Assembly: GCA_036446455.1 (NCBI GenBank)
Contig: JAZFSZ010000072.1
Span: 1 to 38,731 of the forward strand
Direction of reading: 5' to 3'
DNA: 38,731 nucleotides
Source of the DNA: JAZFSZ01 sp036446455
Lineage (GTDB): Bacteria > Pseudomonadota > Gammaproteobacteria > Acidiferrobacterales > JAJDNE01
Both the position numbers and the translations under genes were made by a program. The notes beneath the pieces were generated by a model. It did no database searches and had not been told where the DNA came from. It saw nothing but the letters and a program-made list of their open reading frames with translations. Positions 9,335 through 17,914 of the stretch are shown here, piece by piece (position 1 is the stretch's first letter; the number at the start of each line of letters is the position of its first letter).

Positions 9335-9350
9335 AGCAACTGCCATGCCA
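9335..9350 (-). promoter_or_regulatory. Sigma-54 promoter of the nirB operon
   Basis: The minus strand reads TGGCATGGCAGTTGCT, which matches the sigma-54 -24/-12 pattern TGGCACG-N4-TTGCT with one change. The spacing predicts transcription from about 9324 and a leader of roughly 55 bases before the nirB ATG at 9267. A fair IHF-like sequence (AATCATTCCCTTA, 9357-9369) lies just upstream, where IHF bends such promoters. Control by NtrC under nitrogen limitation is inferred. Confidence 0.75.
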
Positions 9351-9445
9351 CTAATTAATCATTCCCTTAAATATTATAACTATTTGTTTCTATTACGATA
9401 TTTTCGGTTTTGTCGGCACAGTAGTGGCCTCTTTGGATTCTCCAC

Positions 9446-9460
9446 GCCCTGACATGGTGC
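9446..9460. promoter_or_regulatory. Candidate NtrC enhancer site (nirB side)
   Basis: GCCCTGACATGGTGC agrees with the NtrC consensus GCACCAAAATGGTGC at 11 of 15 positions, including a complete right half (TGGTGC). Its centre lies about 130 bases upstream of the predicted nirB start point, a usual enhancer distance. Confidence 0.4.
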
Positions 9461-9595
9461 GATGTTCCGAGGGCATGCCTCTTTACAGTTCACTGTTGCC
9501 GGTCGTGCCCATCTGCCAGCTAATAACTCTCAGGAATTCTGAAATTGACAGATCGAACACATTGCGTTGATCAATTTCGACCACTGTAAATTTTC

Positions 9596-9610
9596 GCACC
9601 AATGTCGCAC
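9596..9610. promoter_or_regulatory. Candidate NtrC half-site (permease side)
   Basis: GCACCAATGTCGCAC begins with a perfect NtrC left half (GCACCAA) but has a poor right half. Its centre is about 140 bases upstream of the predicted permease start point, mirroring the site on the nirB side. This is weaker evidence than for the 9446 site. Confidence 0.3.
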
Positions 9611-9716
9611 ATCAAGAGCGGTTAATTCCTCATTGTTGTGCAAATCAGCTGCGAAAAAATTGTTTGCTGATTAAAAAACAACTTGTTTTATAAAGCCGGG
9701 TGCGCACCGACCGGTG

Positions 9717-9732
9717 TGGCACGGCGATTGCT
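9717..9732 (+). promoter_or_regulatory. Sigma-54 promoter of the nitrate permease
   Basis: TGGCACGGCGATTGCT is an exact match to the sigma-54 -24/-12 consensus TGGCACG-N4-TTGCT. It predicts transcription from about 9743, 31 bases before the ATG at 9774. With the opposed promoter at 9335-9350 it makes the whole nitrate locus sigma-54 dependent. Confidence 0.85.
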
Positions 9733-9773
9733 AATACGCTGGCAATTGTTTTTTGTTTGCACAGGAAACCAGC

Positions 9774-11243
9774 ATGTCCACATCCCAACTGAATATTTTT
9801 TCGTTTTCAGGAAACACCCGCATTTTACATATGAGCTGGATGGCATTTTTTATCAGCTTTGTGGTCTGGTTCAATTACGCGCCACTACTTGGTTCCATCC
9901 GTGAGACATTTGGTCTTTCAGATCAACAGATCAAAACGCTTCTGATACTGAATGTTGCGCTAACCATTCCCGCGCGCATTGTTGTTGGCATGCTGGTAGA
10001 TGCCTTTGGACCACGACGTGTGTTTGCGATATTACTGCTGGTTTCCAGTTTCTTTTGTTTCGGCTTTGCGATTGCGGAAGATTACAGACAACTGGCACTG
10101 ATGCGGTTTCTACTTGGCTTTGTCGGTGCCGGTTTTGTAATCGGTATCCGCATGATAAGCGAGTGGTTTCCGGCGAAACAACTGGGCCTGGCTGAGGGTA
10201 TTTATGGTGGCTGGGGCAACTTCGGTTCAGCCGCCGCCGCAATTTCCCTGCCGACCATCGCCTTGATGTTCGGCGGTGATGATGGCTGGCGTTATGCCGT
10301 GGCGTCGACGGGTGTCATCGCCATGGTGTATGCCGGTATCTGGTTCTTCTCGGTAAGTGACACGCCTAAAGGCTCTACCTATTTTAAACCGAAACGCAGC
10401 GGCGCAATGGAAGTTTCCAGTCCGGGCGACCTTTACCTCTACCTTATTATGAATATCCCGATGCTGGCCGCGTTGGCGGTACTGGCCTGGAAACTGGGGC
10501 CGGGCAATCTTGGCATGCTAAGCGCCAATGTTGTCACCGCAATATACGCAACACTGGTGGGCGTCTATTTGTTCCAAAGCCTTCGAATTTATCAAATCAA
10601 CAAACACATCTTTAAAGAGCCGGTTCCGGAAATTGAACGCTATAAATTCAAGCAGGTTGCAATACTCAACCTGGCCTACATGGTGACCTTCGGTTCCGAA
10701 CTGGCCGTGGTGTCAATGTTGCCACTGTTCTTTATGGACACATTTGAGATGTCCGCCGTCATGGCCGGGCTGGTCGCTTCTGTTTTCGCCGGCCTCAATC
10801 TCGTCATGCGCCCGGCCGGCGGCCTGATAAGTGATAAATACGGTCGTAAATCATCACTGGTCATAATTCTTGCCGGGTTGGCAGCCGGTTACCTGTTAAT
10901 GAGTTTTGTCGGTCCGGGTTGGTCGCTTCCGGCAGTCCTGGCGGTTGTTATCTTTTGCTCACTTTTTGTCAACGCTGGCAACGGCGCCGTGTTTGCCATT
11001 GTGCCGCTGATCAAGCGCCGCCTAACGGGCCAGGTGGCGGGTATGGCCGGTGCTTACGGTAATGTCGGCGCGGTGTCTTTTCTCACCGTACTGTCATTCG
11101 CCGCACCGCAGGTATTCTTTCTGGTCATTGCCGGTTCAGCTGTCATCTCGCTCACTGCTATCGCCTTATTCCTGGAAGAACCCAAAGGCCAGATGGCCGA
11201 GGTATTACCCGACGGCACGGTACAAATGATTGATGTCTCCTGA
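9774..11243 (+). CDS. nasA: Nitrate/nitrite MFS transporter (NNP family)
   Basis: A 489-residue major facilitator protein of the nitrate-nitrite porter family with twelve hydrophobic segments. The first nitrate signature appears as GGWGNFGSAAA and the second as GMAGAYGNVGAVSF. The conserved substrate-binding Arg region is GFVIGIRMISEWFP, and the MFS loop motif GMLVDAFGPRRV is present. ATG at 9774 has AGGAAA five bases ahead and falls where NNP proteins begin; an upstream in-frame start at 9753 has no such site. Position next to narB/nirBD and the sigma-54 promoter point to nitrate uptake for assimilation. The symbol narK is also used for this group. Confidence 0.92.
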   Translation: MSTSQLNIFSFSGNTRILHMSWMAFFISFVVWFNYAPLLGSIRETFGLSDQQIKTLLILNVALTIPARIVVGMLVDAFGPRRVFAILLLVSSFFCFGFAIAEDYRQLALMRFLLGFVGAGFVIGIRMISEWFPAKQLGLAEGIYGGWGNFGSAAAAISLPTIALMFGGDDGWRYAVASTGVIAMVYAGIWFFSVSDTPKGSTYFKPKRSGAMEVSSPGDLYLYLIMNIPMLAALAVLAWKLGPGNLGMLSANVVTAIYATLVGVYLFQSLRIYQINKHIFKEPVPEIERYKFKQVAILNLAYMVTFGSELAVVSMLPLFFMDTFEMSAVMAGLVASVFAGLNLVMRPAGGLISDKYGRKSSLVIILAGLAAGYLLMSFVGPGWSLPAVLAVVIFCSLFVNAGNGAVFAIVPLIKRRLTGQVAGMAGAYGNVGAVSFLTVLSFAAPQVFFLVIAGSAVISLTAIALFLEEPKGQMAEVLPDGTVQMIDVS

Positions 11244-11484
11244 TCTCCCTTCTTCCGTTATATGGGTTACGGTGACACCGGTATACTAGCGCTCTATCAA
11301 GGCATTAATGACAGATGCAGCGAGTCGAGAAGCGCTCAGCCGCTACGACTGCATGGATGCAGGAGATAGAGCAACGCATGGAGCAGTTGCCGAGGCGTGC
11401 GAGTGCAGCACTAGCCGTTGCTAATTCAAACGAGTACAACAACGCGGATGGCCGCTTATCGGCTCGCCTTTATTTAATTCAAAT

Positions 11485-13194
11485 ATGGATAATAACGAAC
11501 TTATCGTCAGCTCAGGGCAGTGCAGCGAGGCTGGCGCCAAGGAAGCCAATGAGGATGCTTGTGGCATCCGCGTGGCAGAAGGCGGGCTGCTTGTTTCCAA
11601 AGGCGTAGCCGTCGTCATTGCCGATGGCGTCAGCGCCAGCAAGGCCGGCAAAGAGGCCAGTCATGCGTGTGTACAGGGATTTCTCACAGACTATTTCAGT
11701 ACCCCTGACACCTGGTCTGTCAAGAAATCAGGCCAGAAAGTTCTGGGCGCGCTCAATCACTGGCTGCACGGCCAGGGGACGCAGCTCTACGGAACGGCCC
11801 GCGGCATGGTCACCACTCTGAGTGTGCTGGTCATTAAATCCACCACCGCCCATCTGTTTCACATCGGTGACACGCGCATTTATCGCTTGCGCGGGAAAGA
11901 CCTGGAATGTTTGACGCAAGATCATCGAATTCAGATTGCGGGCAACAAAAACTATCTGGGTCGCGCAATGGGCATTGGGCTGCGACTGGAGATTGACTAC
12001 CGCAAAGTGGGAGTCGAAAAGAATGACGTGTTCATTCTAACGACCGACGGCGTTCACGATTTCATCAGCGCCGATGAACTGAGCACAATTGCGTCCGCCA
12101 GTTGTGACGACCTGTCCAGGGCCTGCAAGCGAATAGTTGCCAAAGCGCTCCAACACAAGAGCCGCGATAATGTGACCTGCGTCATGGCGCGTGTGAATCA
12201 GCTACCCGGGGTCGATAAAAGCAAGGTGTATGAACACCTGACCGAATTACCATTTCCGCCACCACTGGAACCGGGCATGGTGATTGATGGCTTCAAGGTT
12301 ATACGCGAACTGCATGCCAGCAAACGCACGGAAGTTTTTCTGGTAGTCGATGAAGAAAATGGCAAACAGGCAGTGCTCAAGGCGCCCTCGGTAAACTATG
12401 AAGACGACCCAACTTATATCGAAATGTTCTTACATGAAGAATGGGTGGGTAAACGGCTGGACAATCAACACATTCTCAAAATCTGCGAGCAGGCGCGCCC
12501 ACGCAAGTTTCTTTACATCCTGACTGAATACATCGAAGGACAAACGTTGCGGCAGTGGATGCGCGACCATCCCCACCCCACCCTGACAGAGATGCGCGAT
12601 ATTATCGAACAAATTGCTGCTGGTCTGCGCGCATTTCACCGCATGGAAATGATTCATCAGGATCTGAAACCGGAGAACATTATTATTGATGAAATGGGTA
12701 CGGTGAAGATTGTCGATTTTGGTTCTACCAAAATCGCGGGTATTGAAGAAACTACCACACCGATCGAACGCTTGTCGTTACTGGGGACTGAAAGCTACAC
12801 GGCGCCTGAATATTTGCAGGGATACAAGGGTAGCAATCGCTCCGACATCTTTTCCATGGGTATCATCGCCTACGAAATGCTTACCGGGAAGCTGCCCTAC
12901 GGCGCTGGCATGGCCAAGCGCAATCCAAAACACCTGAAATATATACCGGCCATCAATCGCAATCGCGAGATACCGGCATGGGTGGACGGCGCACTGCGGA
13001 AAAGTGTGATGGTAGATCCCAACCAGCGATACGATCTGTTATCCGAGTTTATATATGACCTGTCCCACCCCAACACCAAACTGGTAGGCGAAAAACCACC
13101 CCTGCTCGATCGCAATCCGGTCGGGTTCTGGCGCGGTGCAGCGTTTCTTCTGGGCTTGTTAAATCTACTGCTGGCATATCTTCTGTTGAGCTAG
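11485..13194 (+). CDS. PP2C phosphatase-Ser/Thr kinase fusion
   Basis: A 569-residue two-enzyme protein with a C-terminal membrane segment (about 551-568). Residues about 8-238 are a PP2C phosphatase with metal-ligand motifs NED (22-24), ADG (46-48), GDT (128-130), TDG (187-189) and DN (228-229). Residues about 265-530 are a Hanks-type kinase with Lys299 (AVLK), HQDLKPEN (catalytic Asp393), DFG (411-413) and an APEY activation end. The glycine loop is poor (ELHASKRTEVFLV) and the usual HRD is HQD, so it is a non-RD kinase. In Pseudomonas aeruginosa a kinase of this kind lies next to nasA and nirB (PA1779-PA1783 region), so linkage to nitrate assimilation is established by synteny, but its target is unknown. 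No clear ribosome-binding site precedes the ATG. Confidence 0.88.
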   Translation: MDNNELIVSSGQCSEAGAKEANEDACGIRVAEGGLLVSKGVAVVIADGVSASKAGKEASHACVQGFLTDYFSTPDTWSVKKSGQKVLGALNHWLHGQGTQLYGTARGMVTTLSVLVIKSTTAHLFHIGDTRIYRLRGKDLECLTQDHRIQIAGNKNYLGRAMGIGLRLEIDYRKVGVEKNDVFILTTDGVHDFISADELSTIASASCDDLSRACKRIVAKALQHKSRDNVTCVMARVNQLPGVDKSKVYEHLTELPFPPPLEPGMVIDGFKVIRELHASKRTEVFLVVDEENGKQAVLKAPSVNYEDDPTYIEMFLHEEWVGKRLDNQHILKICEQARPRKFLYILTEYIEGQTLRQWMRDHPHPTLTEMRDIIEQIAAGLRAFHRMEMIHQDLKPENIIIDEMGTVKIVDFGSTKIAGIEETTTPIERLSLLGTESYTAPEYLQGYKGSNRSDIFSMGIIAYEMLTGKLPYGAGMAKRNPKHLKYIPAINRNREIPAWVDGALRKSVMVDPNQRYDLLSEFIYDLSHPNTKLVGEKPPLLDRNPVGFWRGAAFLLGLLNLLLAYLLLS

Positions 13195-13199
13195 GCTTG

Positions 13200-13808
13200 T
13201 CAACGACAACCGTGCTGCGCTTGCAGGCGCTTCAATTGCTCAGCGGAATTGACATTCAGGAACATGGCCGCCTGATCTGGAAATTGCACCTCAGCCATTT
13301 TGTACTGGCGCAACCAGCCCTCTACCTTGCGTTGTCCGCTTTCAAGATAAGCGTCGAGCTCGTCTACCAGACTGCACGGTAGCAGAGCAATGGTGTTTTG
13401 CAGACGCTCGCCATCGTGGGCAACGCAGAGATCCGCATTTTCAAGCTCCAGCGCCATTTTCATGCGTTCGACCAGGTCGCCGGGCAAACAGGGTGCGTCG
13501 CAGGGAACCGTAAGAAGGTATGGCGTACTGGCTACCCGCAGCGCGGTGGCCACCCCCGCGAGCGGCCCCCAATGCTCACCCATTCGGTCCGCCATCACCG
13601 GCACACCAAATTCGCGGTAGCGGTCCAGATTCCGGTTGGCGCTGATAATGATGCCGCCAACCTGGTCGCCAATGATATCAATCACGTGCCCAAGCAGCGA
13701 CTGTCCCCATAACTGCGCCAACCCCTTGTCCTGGCCGCCCATGCGCTCGCCACGGCCACCCGCCAGAATGACAGCTGTGATATTGTTGTTATGAAGGCTT
13801 TTGTCCAT
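13200..13808 (-). CDS. mobA: Molybdenum cofactor guanylyltransferase
   Basis: A 202-residue MobA that transfers GMP from GTP to Mo-molybdopterin, giving the guanine-dinucleotide cofactor of NarB-type enzymes. The nucleotidyltransferase signature LAGGRGERMGGQDKGL is near residue 17, with LTVPCDAPCLPGDLV (metal-binding Asp) near residue 100 and a C-terminal NVNSAEQLK segment, all as in the family. Length is usual. ATG at 13808 is assumed; a GTG at 13820 would add four residues, and neither has a strong ribosome-binding site. It is tail-to-tail with the kinase, five bases apart, so it belongs spatially to the nitrate locus although transcribed the other way. Confidence 0.92.
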   Translation of the reverse strand: MDKSLHNNNITAVILAGGRGERMGGQDKGLAQLWGQSLLGHVIDIIGDQVGGIIISANRNLDRYREFGVPVMADRMGEHWGPLAGVATALRVASTPYLLTVPCDAPCLPGDLVERMKMALELENADLCVAHDGERLQNTIALLPCSLVDELDAYLESGQRKVEGWLRQYKMAEVQFPDQAAMFLNVNSAEQLKRLQAQHGCR

Positions 13809-13856
13809 ATTCAATTGCACATTGCTTGTAACAGATACAGGCAGCCAGCCACTATC

Positions 13857-13886
13857 TTGACGCCAGTTTAAGGCCTACGTTAGTGT
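13857..13886 (+). promoter_or_regulatory. Possible sigma-70 promoter of xseB-ispA-dxs
   Basis: TTGACG (13857-13862) is followed after 17-18 bases by a weak TTAGTG/TAGTGT -10-like sequence. The position between mobA and xseB is right for the housekeeping operon, but the -10 is poor. Confidence 0.3.
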
Positions 13887-13922
13887 TAGCCGCCCTGAGA
13901 TACAACCACTCCTGGAGTGACC

Positions 13923-14168
13923 GTGCCAAAAAAAAGCACAATCCCCGATTTTGAAACCGCACTGGCGGAACTCGAAAAACTCACTGAAAAATTGGAGAGC
14001 GGTGAACAAAGCCTGGAAGAGGCGCTGAAATCGTTCCAGCGAGGCGTAGAATTGACCCGGGCCTGCCAAAAAGGGCTTGCCGAAGCCGAGCAGAAGGTGG
14101 AGAAACTCATCAAAGAAAATGATGAATACCTGATAAAACCTATGGACAATGAAGATTCCGACGCCTGA
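13923..14168 (+). CDS. xseB: Exodeoxyribonuclease VII small subunit
   Basis: An 81-residue XseB, the small subunit that binds XseA in exonuclease VII, which degrades single-stranded DNA. It shows the two-helix family pattern: DFETALAELEKLTEKLESGE, then SLEEALKSFQRGVELTRACQ and a polar tail. GTG at 13923 is chosen because GGAG lies five bases before it; a GTG two codons earlier overlaps that site. It heads the common gammaproteobacterial order xseB-ispA-dxs. Confidence 0.92.
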   Translation: MPKKSTIPDFETALAELEKLTEKLESGEQSLEEALKSFQRGVELTRACQKGLAEAEQKVEKLIKENDEYLIKPMDNEDSDA

Positions 14169-14207
14169 TTCCCGCTTCAAATGTAACGCTTCTACAGGTG
14201 CAGCCAG

Positions 14208-15113
14208 TTGAGTTCCCGACCCGAAATATCTAACGACGTTATGGGTGCATATTGCACCCGGGTCGAAAACGCCCTGGCATCCCGCCTGCCCGCGGTCGAT
14301 GCGCTGCCCAATCATCTTCACGACGCCATGCGTTACGCCACGCTCAGCGGTGGCAAGCGGGTACGGGCCTGCCTGGTGTACGCGGCCGGCAAAAGCATGG
14401 GGGCGCCGCTCGACGCGCTGGATGTCCCCGCCTGTGCCGTGGAAATGATCCACAGCTTCTCGTTGGTGCACGATGATATGCCCTGTATGGACGACGATGA
14501 TTTAAGACGGGGAAAACCTACGTGCCACAAGGCCTATGGCGAAGCCACGGCGCTGCTGGTGGGTGACGCACTGCAGAGTCTGGCGTTTGATCTGCTGGCA
14601 AATGATCCGGCGCTGGCCGTCAATGATGGTCAGCGGCTCAAAATGGTGGGTACGTTGGCGCAGGCATCAGGCTCTTTTGGCATGGCGGGCGGTCAGGCAA
14701 TCGATATTGAATCTGTCGGCCAGCAGCTCGGGCTGGATCGACTGGAAGACATGCACCGGCGCAAAACCGGTGAACTGATCCGTGCGTCGGTCATGCTCGG
14801 GGCGTTCACAGCTCCCACTCAAGACCCACTGTTGTTACCGGCGATGGAAGAATTTGGCCGGGCCATCGGGCTCGCATTTCAGGTCGTGGACGACATTCTC
14901 GATGTCGTCACCGACACCGCAACACTGGGTAAGCCACAGGGCTCCGATGAAGCCCGGCACAAGCCCACCTACCCCGCGACGATGGGGCTGGAGGCTGCAC
15001 GAAAACACGCGGATACTCTTTATCACACTGCCCTCGCCAGCCTTGCCCCTTTAGGGGATAATGGCCACATTCTCGGTGACATCGCCGATTTTATTATTCA
15101 TCGAAAGCAGTAA
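14208..15113 (+). CDS. ispA: Farnesyl diphosphate synthase
   Basis: A 301-residue prenyltransferase that joins DMAPP and two IPP units to make farnesyl diphosphate for quinones, undecaprenol and haem O. The first Asp-rich motif is HDDMPCMDDDDLRRG, of the bacterial IspA type with a two-residue insertion (DDMPCMDD), and the second is VVDDILDV. GGKRVR and the KTGELIRAS segment are present. The start is a TTG at 14208 with AGGTG about eight bases upstream; ATG at 14241 has no site and would trim the first helix. It sits between xseB and dxs, four bases before dxs. Confidence 0.93.
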   Translation: MSSRPEISNDVMGAYCTRVENALASRLPAVDALPNHLHDAMRYATLSGGKRVRACLVYAAGKSMGAPLDALDVPACAVEMIHSFSLVHDDMPCMDDDDLRRGKPTCHKAYGEATALLVGDALQSLAFDLLANDPALAVNDGQRLKMVGTLAQASGSFGMAGGQAIDIESVGQQLGLDRLEDMHRRKTGELIRASVMLGAFTAPTQDPLLLPAMEEFGRAIGLAFQVVDDILDVVTDTATLGKPQGSDEARHKPTYPATMGLEAARKHADTLYHTALASLAPLGDNGHILGDIADFIIHRKQ

Positions 15114-15116
15114 TTA

Positions 15117-17003
15117 ATGACCCTGGCTGACACATACCCCCGACTCGCACGTATCAACATTCCTGACGACCTGCGCGGCCTGAAAGAATCCGAGTTGCAG
15201 CCACTGGCGGACGAAGTACGTGCCTACATCATCGATTTCGTATCGCAAACCGGTGGGCATCTCGCCGCCAGCCTTGGCACCGTCGAACTCACTATCGCCC
15301 TGCACTATGTCTTTAATACGCCGGAAGACCGCCTGGTCTGGGATGTGGGCCACCAGACCTATACTCACAAAATTCTGACCGGTCGGCGCGACCGCATGGG
15401 CACATTGCGGCAGGCAAACGGCATATCCGGTTTTCTCAAACGTGATGAAAGCGCCTACGACACCTTTGGCGCCGGCCACTCCAGCACCTCCATTAGTGCC
15501 GCCCTGGGCATGGCAGTCGCGGCTACCATGGAAAATTCCGATCGCCAGGTTACCGCCATCATTGGTGACGGTGCGCTGTCCGCTGGAATGGCGTACGAAG
15601 CACTCAACAACGCCGGCGATATGGACGCCAATCTGCTGGTAATTCTGAACGACAACGACATGTCAATTTCCGAAAATGTTGGCGCCATGTCGCGCTACCT
15701 GGCGCGGGTGCTGTCGGGTAAGGTCTACACCAGCATGCGCGAGGGCAGCAAACACGTATTAAGCACAGTGCGTCCCATGTGGGACCTTGCCAAACGCGTA
15801 GAAGAACATATGAAAGGCATGCTCATGCCCAGCACACTATTTGAAGAACTGGGGTTCAATTATTTTGGCCCTATTGACGGTCACGACATCCGCTTGCTGA
15901 CGCGCACGTTGCGCGTAATCAGCAAACTGAAGGGGCCTCGTTTTCTTCACGTCATCACACGCAAGGGTAAGGGCTACGAACCGGCGGAAGGCGACCCCTG
16001 CACCTATCATGGGGTGGCCCCGTTTGACCCCGATACCGGCAAGTCTGAAAGCAAACCGGCTGGCAAGACTTACACTGCAGTGTTCGGAGACTGGTTGTGT
16101 GACATGGCGGAACAGGATGACCGCCTGATAGCCATCACACCAGCGATGTGCGAAGGCTCGGGCCTGGTTGCCTTTCGGGAGAAATTCCCAGACCGTTATT
16201 TTGATGTCGGTATCGCCGAGCAACACGCACTGACCTTTGCCGCCGGCCTGGCTTGCGAAAACCTGCGACCGGTGGTGGCAATTTACTCCACCTTCCTGCA
16301 ACGGGCCTACGATCAGGTGATCCATGACATCTGCCTGCAAAACCTGCCGGTGATGTTGGCGGTAGATCGGGCCGGGCTGGTGGGAGCCGACGGACCGACT
16401 CACAGTGGTAACTTCGATCTGAGTTTTTTGCGCTGCCTACCCAACCTTACCCTGATGGCGCCGGCCGACGAAAACGAATGCCGGCGCATGCTGGCGACCG
16501 CTTTTACTCTCGATGGCCCCAGTGCCGTGCGTTACCCCAGGGGTGCCGGCCCGGGTGTCGCGATCAAGCGCACGATGGAGCCGCTCGAAATTGGTAAAGG
16601 AGAAATACGCCGTCAGGGCAGTCGTATCGCTATCCTCGCCTTTGGCACCATGGTGGTACCGGCAGAAGAAGCCGCCGAAATCATGGATGCCACTGTGGTC
16701 AACATGCGCTTTATCAAACCACTCGATCATGAACTGGTGCTAAAAATGGCGAATAGCCACCAACTGCTTGTGACCGTGGAAGAGAACACCATAACCGGTG
16801 GCGCCGGTGCCGCCATTAGCGAGGTACTGGCCGCCGCTGGCATCGACACGCCCCTGCTCCATTTGGGGCTTCCCGACGAGTTCCCCCATCAGGGCTCCCG
16901 TGAGCAGCTGTTGGCCGAATGTGGTTTGGATGCGGAGGGAATTCGGCGTAACATTCGGCGCGCGGCGCCAGTCGAGCTTGCCGCAGTATTGGGTTTTGCA
17001 TAA
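15117..17003 (+). CDS. dxs: 1-deoxy-D-xylulose-5-phosphate synthase
   Basis: A 628-residue thiamine-diphosphate enzyme that condenses pyruvate and glyceraldehyde 3-phosphate as the first step of the MEP isoprenoid pathway. The catalytic His region VGHQTYTHKILTGR, the ThDP/Mg motif GDGALSAGMAYEALNNAG ending in NDNDMSIS, the transketolase-like pyrimidine domain (FDVGIAEQHALTFAAGLA) and the C-terminal domain are all in order. The start immediately follows ispA, so translation is probably coupled. Together the two genes supply farnesyl diphosphate. Confidence 0.95.
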   Translation: MTLADTYPRLARINIPDDLRGLKESELQPLADEVRAYIIDFVSQTGGHLAASLGTVELTIALHYVFNTPEDRLVWDVGHQTYTHKILTGRRDRMGTLRQANGISGFLKRDESAYDTFGAGHSSTSISAALGMAVAATMENSDRQVTAIIGDGALSAGMAYEALNNAGDMDANLLVILNDNDMSISENVGAMSRYLARVLSGKVYTSMREGSKHVLSTVRPMWDLAKRVEEHMKGMLMPSTLFEELGFNYFGPIDGHDIRLLTRTLRVISKLKGPRFLHVITRKGKGYEPAEGDPCTYHGVAPFDPDTGKSESKPAGKTYTAVFGDWLCDMAEQDDRLIAITPAMCEGSGLVAFREKFPDRYFDVGIAEQHALTFAAGLACENLRPVVAIYSTFLQRAYDQVIHDICLQNLPVMLAVDRAGLVGADGPTHSGNFDLSFLRCLPNLTLMAPADENECRRMLATAFTLDGPSAVRYPRGAGPGVAIKRTMEPLEIGKGEIRRQGSRIAILAFGTMVVPAEEAAEIMDATVVNMRFIKPLDHELVLKMANSHQLLVTVEENTITGGAGAAISEVLAAAGIDTPLLHLGLPDEFPHQGSREQLLAECGLDAEGIRRNIRRAAPVELAAVLGFA

Positions 17004-17064
17004 ACTTGACCATTCCAGTCAGCTAATCTGACATTCACTTTATCGCCCCAAAAGAGAGTATTTA

Positions 17065-17886
17065 ATGAAGGCCAGCAGCAGCAAGGCGGAAATCGCCGCT
17101 CCAATCGCTGACGTACAGAGCTCACCGGATACCCGCCGCATCCCTATTGATAAGGTCGGCATCAAGGATATCCGCCACCCGGTACGCGTAAAGGACCGCT
17201 CTCAGGGCGACCAGCACACCATTGCCCGTTTTAACATGTACGTGGAGTTGCCCCACAACTTCAAGGGCACTCACATGTCGCGCTTTGTGGAAATTCTGAA
17301 TAATCACAAATACGAAATCTCCGTGGAATCATTCTCGGACATGCTGCTGGAGATGCGCCACAAGCTTGAGGCCGACAAGGGCCATATCGAGATGAACTTC
17401 CCCTACTTTGTAAACAAAATGGCGCCGGTGTCGGGCGTACAAAGCCTGATGGATTATGACGTCAGTCTGATTGGCGAAGTCAGCGGAGAAAAAACCGTCA
17501 TGACGATTAAAGTGGTGGTACCAGTCACCAGCCTTTGCCCATGCTCCAAGGAAATATCAGATTACGGCGCACACAACCAGCGCTCGCACGTCACTGTCGC
17601 GGTACGTACCAACAGCTTTATGTGGATCGAAGATCTCATCGATATCGTTGAGAAACAAGCCAGTTGTGAGCTGTTTGGCTTGCTGAAGCGGCCAGATGAG
17701 AAGTACGTTACCGAACGTGCCTATGATTCACCCAAGTTTGTGGAAGATACGGTGCGCGATGTCGCCGCTATTCTGAATGCAGATGAGCGCATTGACGCCT
17801 ACGTGGTAGAATCCGAGAACTTCGAGTCCATCCACAATCACTCCGCCTATGCTTTCATCAAACGCGATAAGACTGAAGACAATTAG
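17065..17886 (+). CDS. folE2: GTP cyclohydrolase FolE2 (type IB)
   Basis: A 273-residue FolE2, which converts GTP to dihydroneopterin triphosphate for folate synthesis without the strict zinc need of FolE1. The conserved SLCPCSKEISDYGAHNQRS block holds Cys158 and Cys160, including the active-site Cys. GVQSLMDYD and the C-terminal SENFESIHNHSAYA are typical. The ATG follows AAGAGAG. It stands 61 bases after dxs and may be read through from that operon. No Zur-like operator was recognised before it, so it may be the ordinary enzyme of this organism rather than a zinc-starvation spare. Confidence 0.93.
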   Translation: MKASSSKAEIAAPIADVQSSPDTRRIPIDKVGIKDIRHPVRVKDRSQGDQHTIARFNMYVELPHNFKGTHMSRFVEILNNHKYEISVESFSDMLLEMRHKLEADKGHIEMNFPYFVNKMAPVSGVQSLMDYDVSLIGEVSGEKTVMTIKVVVPVTSLCPCSKEISDYGAHNQRSHVTVAVRTNSFMWIEDLIDIVEKQASCELFGLLKRPDEKYVTERAYDSPKFVEDTVRDVAAILNADERIDAYVVESENFESIHNHSAYAFIKRDKTEDN

Positions 17887-17914
17887 AGCCGCCAGAAGAC
17901 AGGCAGCTGATGGC

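Noticed and set aside
9567..9580. TTGATCAATTTCGA as an FNR box in the nir/permease region
   Set aside because: Only the left half matches; the right half agrees at three of five bases, and the promoters on both sides are sigma-54 type.
9705..9716. CACCGACCGGTG as an NtrC site
   Set aside because: The outer GCAC and GTGT are six bases apart, not the seven of NtrC sites, and the sequence abuts the -24 element of the permease promoter.
13875..14471. A 198-codon minus-strand frame over xseB and ispA
   Set aside because: It is antisense to two well-recognised genes and has no support of its own.
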